Below, in pieces: positions 1 through 5,905 of a stretch of DNA of 5,905 nt. Within the stretch, counting starts at the first letter, position 1. Each line of letters begins with the position of its first letter. Below the pieces are notes generated by a model. It was not told where the DNA came from and did no database searches. It saw only the letters and a program-made list of their open reading frames with translations. The translations under genes were made by a program, and so were the position numbers. The DNA is from an uncultured beta proteobacterium (GTDB taxonomy: Bacteria; Pseudomonadota; Gammaproteobacteria; Burkholderiales; Burkholderiaceae_C): the NCBI GenBank assembly GCA_903927495.1, contig CAIYNH010000476.1:1-5905 (forward strand), given 5' to 3'.

Positions 1-1845
1 GCGGCCCTGTTACCGATGGCTTTTGTGTCTGGGTTAATGGGTCCGTACATGAGCCCAATACCTATCAATGCGAGCCTGGGCATGGCGATTTCTCTTGGAA
101 TCGCGTTCACAGTCACGCCCTGGCTGGCTTTGAAACTGATGAAATCGCACGCCCACAGCGCTGAATCACAGCATGAAGCTAAAGGTTTGGGGCCCAAACT
201 ACAAGTGCTGTTTGCACGGGTGTTGACCCCATTTCTGGACAGCGCCCGCAAGCGCTGGCTGTTGCTGGCTGGCATTCTGGTCGCTCTGGCACTTTCGGTG
301 GGGCTGACGCTGGTGCAGTGGGTGGTATTGAAAATGCTGCCCTTTGACAACAAAAGCGAATTTCAAGTGGTGGTTGAAATGCCTGCGGGCACGCCCCTGG
401 AAGACACTGCCGCTGTGTTGCATGAACTAGGTGCTTTTTTGGCGCAGCAGCCCGAGGTGTTGAATTTGCAAGCTTATGCAGGTACCGCATCACCCATCAC
501 TTTCAATGGCCTGGTGCGTCAGTACTATCTGCGGGCAGATCCCGATCAGGGTGATTTGCAGGTGAATCTGGTGGACAAACACCACCGCAGTGACAAGAGC
601 CACGTGATTGCCCAGCGTTTGCGACCCGAGCTGGAGAAAATCGGTGCGCGTCACCTGGCACGCATTAAAGTGGTGGAAGTTCCACCAGGCCCGCCGGTGA
701 TGTCCCCGTTGGTGGCAGAGATCTATGGGCCGGATGAAGCTGGTCGCCAACAACTCGCTGGCCGCATTGCCAAAGCGTTTGAGTCGACACCGGACATCGT
801 GGGGGTTGATACCTCACTCAAAGAAAATGCACCTCGAGCCTATCTGCGGGTGCGTCGACAACGTGCTGAGTCCTTGGGCATCTCGGTAGCGGTGGTCGCG
901 CAAACCGCTGCCATGGCGCTGTCGGGCACCGATGCGGCCTATTTGCATGACGGTCACAACAAATATCCGGTGCCGGTCAGACTGCAATTGCCACTGACCT
1001 CCCAAGTTGGCTTGGATGCTGTGCTGGCCATGCCTTTGCGCGCCGCCAGCGGGCAGATGGTGCCTTTGTCGGAGTTGGTGCAGGTAGAGCATGGCGTGAT
1101 TGACAAGCCCTTGTTTACCAAGGACCTGCAAGGCGTGAGTTATGTGTATGGTGACATGGCGGGCAAGCTGGATTCGCCTTTGTATGGCTTGTTTTCCATA
1201 CGTAACAAGCTCGCCGATGCCGCTTTACCTGGCACCGGCGGCTTGGGTGAGTACTGGATCAGTCAGCCGTCCGACCCCTACCGGCAGTACGCCATCAAGT
1301 GGGACGGTGAATCGCAAATTACCTACGATACCTTTCGCGACATGGGTGCTGCCTACGGCGTTGGTCTGATTCTGATCTATCTGTTGGTGGTGGCCCAGTT
1401 CAAGAGCTACTTGACACCGCTGGTCATCATGGCACCGATTCCCCTAACCATTATTGGTGTGATGCCTGGGCACGCACTTTTGGGTTCACAGTTTACGGCC
1501 ACGTCAATGATCGGCATGATTGCGCTGGCCGGCATCATTGTGCGCAACTCAATCTTGCTGGTGGACTTTATTGATTTGCAGGTGGCGCAGGGTATGGCCT
1601 TCAAAGAGGCTGTGGTGCAGTCGGCCGCCGTGCGCGCGCAGCCCATCGCTTTAACGGGACTGGCTGCCATGATCGGTGCATTCTTTATCTTGGATGACCC
1701 TATTTTCAATGGTCTAGCCATCTCACTGATATTCGGCATTCTGGTTTCGACCCTGCTCACGCTGGTGGTCATACCCGTCCTGTATTACGCGCTGTACTGG
1801 CGTCGTATGGAATCGCGCGCAGACGCGACTTTTTCACAAGCGTAA
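1..1845 (+). CDS. RND-family efflux permease, C-terminal half (5' end outside window)
   Basis: This is the inner-membrane proton-driven pump of a tripartite efflux system. The reading frame is open from base 1 and ends with TAA at 1843-1845. It gives 614 visible residues out of the roughly 1050 usual for the family, so the in-frame ATG at 16 is an internal Met in a membrane helix and not the start. Visible residues 1-48 match the TM5-TM6 region of AcrB-like pumps (PMAFVSGLMGPY, then a TPWLALKLM ending). TM7 lies at about 86-106, the second periplasmic porter/docking half at about 115-440, and TM8-TM12 at about 450-598. TM10 carries RNSILLVDF (Arg at visible residue 515), where AcrB has KNAILIVEF. 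The sequence does not resemble CusA-type heavy-metal pumps in TM10. The TM4 aspartates and any membrane-fusion partner lie upstream, out of view. The gene ends 30 nt before the SQR gene and is probably cotranscribed with it. The substrate cannot be read from the sequence. Confidence 0.93.
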   Translation, partial: AALLPMAFVSGLMGPYMSPIPINASLGMAISLGIAFTVTPWLALKLMKSHAHSAESQHEAKGLGPKLQVLFARVLTPFLDSARKRWLLLAGILVALALSVGLTLVQWVVLKMLPFDNKSEFQVVVEMPAGTPLEDTAAVLHELGAFLAQQPEVLNLQAYAGTASPITFNGLVRQYYLRADPDQGDLQVNLVDKHHRSDKSHVIAQRLRPELEKIGARHLARIKVVEVPPGPPVMSPLVAEIYGPDEAGRQQLAGRIAKAFESTPDIVGVDTSLKENAPRAYLRVRRQRAESLGISVAVVAQTAAMALSGTDAAYLHDGHNKYPVPVRLQLPLTSQVGLDAVLAMPLRAASGQMVPLSELVQVEHGVIDKPLFTKDLQGVSYVYGDMAGKLDSPLYGLFSIRNKLADAALPGTGGLGEYWISQPSDPYRQYAIKWDGESQITYDTFRDMGAAYGVGLILIYLLVVAQFKSYLTPLVIMAPIPLTIIGVMPGHALLGSQFTATSMIGMIALAGIIVRNSILLVDFIDLQVAQGMAFKEAVVQSAAVRAQPIALTGLAAMIGAFFILDDPIFNGLAISLIFGILVSTLLTLVVIPVLYYALYWRRMESRADATFSQA

Positions 1846-3162
<1,317 letters not shown>

Positions 3163-3168
3163 TTTAAC

Positions 3169-3174
3169 AAGGAG
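3169..3174 (+). promoter_or_regulatory. Shine-Dalgarno site that fixes a GTG start
   Basis: AAGGAG lies 8 nt before the GTG at 3183 and just after the SQR stop codon. No ATG sits at a suitable distance in that frame, so this site decides the GTG start of the small membrane protein. Confidence 0.75.
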
Positions 3175-3182
3175 TTATCACC

Positions 3183-3407
3183 GTGACCGTACAACGCTAC
3201 ATTCTGGTATTTGCCGGGCTTTTTATCATGATTTCGCTCTCGCTTGGGGTTGAAGGCAGTCCGCTGTTTGTCAGCAAATGGGCCTTGGCGTTCACGGCGT
3301 TTGTCGGTGCCAACCTGTTTCAGTCGGGTTTTACTGATTTTTGTCCGCTGGGCATTATTCTGAAAAAACTCGGTGTCCCAGAGTCCAAAATCGGCTGTGC
3401 CAACTGA
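3183..3407 (+). CDS. DUF2892 (YgaP-like) small inner-membrane protein
   Basis: The gene encodes 74 residues from a GTG start with a good ribosome site. Two hydrophobic helices are visible, at about 6-22 and 33-50, joined by a short loop. They are followed by GFTDFCPLGIILKKLG, the Phe-Cys-Pro signature of the DUF2892/YgaP-like transmembrane family. Cysteines are C54 in that signature and C72 three residues from the end. In YgaP this membrane unit is fused to a rhodanese (sulfurtransferase) domain. Here it stands alone, 20 nt after the SQR gene, so a role in sulfur transfer or membrane handling of sulfane sulfur is a fair inference. The biochemical function of the standalone family is not established. 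The stop is TGA at 3405-3407. Confidence 0.85.
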   Translation: MTVQRYILVFAGLFIMISLSLGVEGSPLFVSKWALAFTAFVGANLFQSGFTDFCPLGIILKKLGVPESKIGCAN

Positions 3408-3415
3408 GGGTTCGC

Positions 3416-3435
3416 AGAGCGCCTAACCGCGCTCT
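3416..3435 (+). repeat. Perfect 7-bp inverted repeat (hairpin candidate) between the DUF2892 gene and the regulator
   Basis: AGAGCGC (3416-3422), a 6-nt loop CTAACC, and GCGCTCT (3429-3435) form a GC-rich stem that begins 8 nt after the DUF2892 stop codon. No T-run follows (CGGGC comes next), so it is not a standard intrinsic terminator. It could be a leaky terminator, an mRNA processing or stability element, or a protein-binding palindrome. Confidence 0.5.
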
Positions 3436-3463
3436 CGGGCATGACAGTTTCGGTGATCAATGT

Positions 3464-3469
3464 AAGGAA
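3464..3469 (+). promoter_or_regulatory. Shine-Dalgarno site of the CsoR-like regulator
   Basis: AAGGAA lies 5 nt before the ATG at 3475 and supports that start over the out-of-frame ATG at 3441. No convincing -35/-10 pair is visible in the 67-nt gap. Confidence 0.65.
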
Positions 3470-3474
3470 TTTTC

Positions 3475-3765
3475 ATGACCGTTTTGACCAATGAAGTGGC
3501 ACGCAGCGATGTGCTTAATCGTCTGCGCCGCGCTGAGGGGCAGATTCGTGGTGTGCAGCGTATGCTTGAGGAAGGGGAGAGTTGCCTCAAGATTGCGCAG
3601 CAGTTCTCGGCCGTGCGTAAAGCGCTGGACAGCACCTATTTGCGCATGACGCTGTGCTTTATGGAGCAGGAAATGGATGCCTGTCTGCGCCCTGACGCAG
3701 CGCAAAAATCTGATCTGAGCGTGATGCTCAAAGACATGGAGACACTGCTGGCCAGAATGGGTTAA
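3475..3765 (+). CDS. CsoR/RcnR/FrmR-family (DUF156) transcriptional repressor
   Basis: This 96-residue all-helical DNA-binding repressor would leave its operator when its ligand is sensed. The family signature is clear: LNRLRRAEGQIRGVQRMLEEG (14-34), Cys37, then QFSAVRKALD (43-52). An ungapped by-eye alignment with Mycobacterium tuberculosis CsoR puts C37 on Cys36, F62 on His61 and E66 on Cys65. The Cu(I) site is therefore not intact, and the two-cysteine spacing of the persulfide sensor CstR (29 residues) is absent too. The remaining cysteines are C61 and C70. The gene is last in the sulfide cluster, in the same orientation, with a good ribosome site. A role in controlling the sqr/RND cluster is inferred from position, and sensing of persulfide or another electrophile is inferred from the cysteines. 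No G-tract operator of the CsoR/RcnR kind was found inside the window, so the operator may lie upstream of it. The stop is TAA at 3763-3765. Confidence 0.88.
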   Translation: MTVLTNEVARSDVLNRLRRAEGQIRGVQRMLEEGESCLKIAQQFSAVRKALDSTYLRMTLCFMEQEMDACLRPDAAQKSDLSVMLKDMETLLARMG

Positions 3766-3817
3766 GTTATTGCCCATAAAAAATCGGCCACAGAGCTTAT
3801 TTGACGGGCATAAGGTG
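3766..3817. other. Convergent intergenic gap between the sulfide cluster and hemW
   Basis: These 52 nt separate two genes that read toward each other. An imperfect inverted repeat is present: TTATTGCCC (3767-3775) against GGGCATAA (3806-3813), with one bulged T and a 30-nt loop. The loop holds A6 (3778-3783), which reads as T6 on the minus strand, but no strong stem directly precedes it. Termination of both operons is expected here, yet no textbook intrinsic terminator can be shown. Confidence 0.4.
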
Positions 3818-3834
3818 CTATTTTAAGAATAGCA
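3816..3834. repeat. 7-bp palindrome spanning the hemW stop codon
   Basis: TGCTATT (3816-3822), a 5-nt spacer, and AATAGCA (3828-3834) form a perfect but A+T-rich inverted repeat. It covers the last hemW codons and the stop. No T-run follows on either strand. It may be part of a weak 3'-end structure or may be chance. Confidence 0.35.
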
Positions 3835-5059
3835 ATTGAAGATCATTCAGAAAATCAAATCCGCGTGCCGTGGGTTTTGCATGGGTTAGACCCCACTCCA
3901 GCAAACCCTGTTTCTCGGCTTGGTTCAGGCCGTGCAGAATGGCGCTGCTAGACAAACCCGTGCGCTCGCCAAACTGTGCCAATGCAAACCCGTCTTTCAG
4001 GCGCAAGGCGTTGAGCATGAACTCGAAGGGCAAATCAGCGCGGCTGACCTCGTCTTCTTGTGCCACGCAGTGGCCCGCAAGTGCTTGCTCCATGTAGCGT
4101 GCCGGGTCACGAAAGCGCACTTGTCGCACCACCCGGTGCGCAAAGCTGAGCTTGCTGTGAGCCCCGGCCCCCAAGCCCAGGTAGTCGCCAAACTGCCAGT
4201 AATTGAGGTTGTGGGCACAGGCGTGGCCGGGTAGCGCATACGCCGACACCTCGTAACGCTGCAAGCCTGCCGCCCCCGTCATGTCAGTGATCAGGTCGAG
4301 CATGTCGGCGGCCAGATCGTCATCGACTGCCGCCGGCGGATATTTGGCAAAAAACGTGTTGGGCTCGATCGTCAGGTGGTAAATCGACAAGTGCTTGGGC
4401 CCCAGCGCCAAGGCGGTGAGTACATCTTCTCGCAGCGTGGCCAGCGTCTGGCCGGGCAGCGCGTACATCAGGTCCAGATTGAAGGTGTCAAATGCCTGCG
4501 CTGCTTCGGTCACAGCAGCCAGCGCTTGCGCGCGGTCGTGAACCCGGCCGAGTTGGCGCAAAAAATCGTCGTTGAAGCTCTGCACGCCGACTGACAGACG
4601 CGTGATGCCAGCGGACCTGAAAGCTTTGAAACGGTCTTTTTCGAATGTACCTGGATTGGCTTCAAGAGTGATTTCAGCAGCAGGAACAAGCCTCAAGCGA
4701 GCCCGGATGCCGGCAATCAACTGGTCCACCGCTTGAGGCGAAAACAGACTGGGTGTGCCACCACCGATAAACACGGTTTGCACACTGCGGCCCCATATCA
4801 GAGGCAAGGCGGCCTCCAGGTCCGTCATCAGTGCCTCCAGATAAGCCTGCTCTGGCACCTGTTTGGGCCCGACCTCGTGTGAGTTGAAGTCGCAATAAGG
4901 GCATTTTTTTAGGCACCAGGGCAAGTGCACATAGAGTGACAGTGGTGGCAACGCAGCCAGTTGCAGGGTGCCAGGTCGCATGTAATGCGTAACGTCGTGC
5001 ATCTGCGCGCCAGGCGCAGGCTCGGCACCTGCATCCACCAGCATCGGGGGCCGCGCCAC
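3818..5059 (-). CDS. hemW: Radical SAM heme chaperone HemW
   Basis: HemW is a cytosolic radical-SAM protein that binds heme and hands it to target enzymes. It was formerly annotated as oxygen-independent coproporphyrinogen III oxidase. From the GTG at 5059 it has 413 residues, against 378 in E. coli as recalled. The [4Fe-4S] motif is WCLKKCPYCDFN with C49, C53 and C56. Phe follows (CDF) where true HemN has a fourth Cys, which separates HemW from HemN. GGGTPS (99-104), EANPGT (133-138) and SVGVQSF (156-162) are radical-SAM core elements, and HNLNYW (283-288) is the HemW heme-binding signature. The C-terminal winged-helix part runs to TAG at 3818-3820. The gene starts 12 nt after the rdgB stop, so it is probably cotranscribed with rdgB. 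The start is uncertain: the ATG at 5044 (residue 6) has a better-placed ribosome site, and conserved family sequence begins only near residue 28. Confidence 0.93.
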   Translation of the reverse strand: MARPPMLVDAGAEPAPGAQMHDVTHYMRPGTLQLAALPPLSLYVHLPWCLKKCPYCDFNSHEVGPKQVPEQAYLEALMTDLEAALPLIWGRSVQTVFIGGGTPSLFSPQAVDQLIAGIRARLRLVPAAEITLEANPGTFEKDRFKAFRSAGITRLSVGVQSFNDDFLRQLGRVHDRAQALAAVTEAAQAFDTFNLDLMYALPGQTLATLREDVLTALALGPKHLSIYHLTIEPNTFFAKYPPAAVDDDLAADMLDLITDMTGAAGLQRYEVSAYALPGHACAHNLNYWQFGDYLGLGAGAHSKLSFAHRVVRQVRFRDPARYMEQALAGHCVAQEDEVSRADLPFEFMLNALRLKDGFALAQFGERTGLSSSAILHGLNQAEKQGLLEWGLTHAKPTARGFDFLNDLQLLFLK

Positions 5060-5062
5060 CTT
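5056..5062 (-). promoter_or_regulatory. Shine-Dalgarno-like site favouring the internal hemW ATG
   Basis: On the minus strand AAGGTGG overlaps the annotated GTG start at 5059 and lies 11 nt before the in-frame ATG at 5044. It cannot serve the GTG because it overlaps that codon. It therefore argues for a start five codons downstream, though the spacing is a little long and the match is imperfect. Confidence 0.4.
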
Positions 5063-5071
5063 AGAAACCCA

Positions 5072-5674
5072 TCATAACCAGCGCTCACGCATCAGTGCCA
5101 GCATGGCCTGTGCGGAGCGGCCCCGGTGGCTGTTGGCGTTCTTGACGGCATTGGGTAACTGGGCAAAAGTTTGACCAAATTCGGGAATAAACATCACCGG
5201 ATCGAAGCCAAAGCCGTTGCTGCCGACGGGCGCACGCGCAATTTCACCGACCACACGACCTACCGCCACCAGTGGCTCGGGATCCTCGGGCGAGCGCACG
5301 GCCACCAGTGTGCTGACCATGGCTGCGCGTCGGTTGTCAATGTGTTGCATTTGTTCTAGCAAGGCGCGCACATTGTTGGCATCGCTCTTGGTGTAGCCAA
5401 ATTGAGTGGCATAAAAAGCGGTTTGAACGCCTGGCAGGCCGCCAAATGCATCCACGCACAAGCCGGCATCGTCGGCTACCGCGGGCAATCCCGCGTAGCG
5501 CGATGCGTGCCGGGCTTTGGCTAAGGCGTTTTCTACAAAAGTGTGGAAGGGCTCATCTGCTTCTGGAATATTTAAGTCACCCTGCTTGACTAACTCCACG
5601 CCCAAAGGCGCCAACATGGCTTGCAACTCAGCTAACTTTCCAGCGTTGTTGGACGCCAAAACAATCCGCTTCAT
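5072..5674 (-). CDS. rdgB: RdgB/HAM1 dITP/XTP pyrophosphatase
   Basis: This enzyme hydrolyses dITP, ITP and XTP to the monophosphate and pyrophosphate, which keeps deaminated purines out of DNA and RNA. It is cytosolic and acts as a homodimer in known members. The 200 residues are the usual length. Motifs in order are LASNNAGKLAEL (6-17, nucleotide/phosphate binding), FVENALAKAR (46-55), ADDAGLCVDAFGGLPG (67-82, with D69 at the catalytic aspartate position), SNGFGFDPVMF (152-162) and NSHRGRSA (181-188, base recognition). The TAFYAT stretch (85-90) differs from the SARYSG wording of E. coli but looks typical of Comamonadaceae. The ATG start has AAGGG 7 nt upstream (5682-5686), lying inside the end of rph. 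The start is only 3 nt after the rph stop, so translation is probably coupled. Confidence 0.95.
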   Translation of the reverse strand: MKRIVLASNNAGKLAELQAMLAPLGVELVKQGDLNIPEADEPFHTFVENALAKARHASRYAGLPAVADDAGLCVDAFGGLPGVQTAFYATQFGYTKSDANNVRALLEQMQHIDNRRAAMVSTLVAVRSPEDPEPLVAVGRVVGEIARAPVGSNGFGFDPVMFIPEFGQTFAQLPNAVKNANSHRGRSAQAMLALMRERWL

Positions 5675-5677
5675 GCA

Positions 5678-5905
5678 TCAGCCCTTCAAGGCGGCTTGCT
5701 GCATGGCGATGAGCTCACCAATGCCTTTTTCTGCCAAAGCCAATAAGGCATTCATTTGGTCGCGGCTAAATGGTGCGCCTTCGGCGGTGCCCTGCACTTC
5801 GACAAAGTTGCCGTCTGCGGTCATGACAACGTTCATGTCGGTGTCGCAAGCAGAGTCTTCGGTGTATTCCAAATCTAGCAAGGGCAAGGGGCCCAACATG
5901 CCGAC
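5678..5905 (-). CDS. rph: Ribonuclease PH, C-terminal end (5' part outside window)
   Basis: RNase PH is a phosphate-dependent 3'-to-5' exoribonuclease that trims tRNA 3' ends and works as a hexamer. The visible 75 residues run in frame to the window edge, so the Met at 5899 is internal and about 165 residues are missing. The end matches E. coli Rph closely as recalled: [20 protein letters not shown], then [12 protein letters not shown], then a final helix with [20 protein letters not shown]. The conserved EDS...TDMNVVMT and EVQGTAEG blocks contain family active-site and fold residues. The stop is TGA at 5678-5680. The gene probably leads the rph-rdgB-hemW operon, whose promoter is outside the window. 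Confidence 0.95.
   Translation of the reverse strand, partial: VGMLGPLPLLDLEYTEDSACDTDMNVVMTADGNFVEVQGTAEGAPFSRDQMNALLALAEKGIGELIAMQQAALKG

Noticed and set aside
1407..1772. 121-codon open frame on the minus strand inside the RND gene
   Set aside because: It lies antisense to the conserved TM8-TM12 coding region and has no recognisable domain. It is best explained as a shadow of the real gene.
3441..3494. 17-codon ORF (ATG at 3441) overlapping the regulator start, with a near-repeat of the start region (ATGACAGTTT versus ATGACCGTTT)
   Set aside because: It has no Shine-Dalgarno site and no recognisable leader-peptide features. The similarity is short and could be chance.
3457..3777. 106-codon minus-strand open frame covering the regulator
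   Set aside because: The plus-strand product matches the DUF156 signature and has a ribosome site. The antisense frame is a His-rich and Gln-rich shadow.
3767..3813. Intrinsic terminator in the convergent gap
   Set aside because: The stem is short with a bulge and a 30-nt loop, and the T6 run of the minus strand lies within the loop, not after a stem.
3818..5059. Possible HemN (oxygen-independent coproporphyrinogen III oxidase)
   Set aside because: The radical-SAM motif is CxxxCxxCDF without the fourth Cys of HemN, and HNLNYW is the HemW signature.

Overview
The window looks like chromosomal DNA of a betaproteobacterium, most likely Burkholderiales and close to Comamonadaceae (Rhodoferax-like). 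This rests on protein resemblance recalled by eye: RdgB, HemW and RNase PH all carry wording typical of that family. No database search was possible. Both window edges cut through genes.

Plus strand, 1-3765: four genes in one direction. They are the C-terminal half of an RND-type efflux permease, a complete sulfide:quinone oxidoreductase (SQR) of the Acidithiobacillus ferrooxidans type, a 74-residue two-helix membrane protein of the DUF2892/YgaP-like family, and a small CsoR/RcnR/FrmR-family repressor. Gaps are 30, 20 and 67 nt, and each downstream gene has a clear Shine-Dalgarno sequence, so at least the first three look like one transcript. The likely theme is sulfide handling. SQR would oxidise sulfide to polysulfide and pass electrons to quinone, the small membrane protein belongs to a family often found beside sulfur genes, and the regulator keeps only one canonical metal ligand, which suggests a thiol or persulfide sensor rather than a copper sensor. 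What the RND pump exports is unknown.

Minus strand, 5905-3818: a housekeeping cluster running the other way, rph (3' end only), rdgB and hemW, with gaps of 3 and 12 nt. They act in tRNA 3'-end maturation, clearance of non-canonical purine nucleotides, and heme handling. They form a compact operon that converges on the sulfide cluster.

The two operons meet in a 52-nt convergent gap (3766-3817) that holds weak inverted repeats but no textbook terminator. No RNA genes, CRISPR arrays, insertion sequences or stretches of more than 300 nt without a gene were seen.
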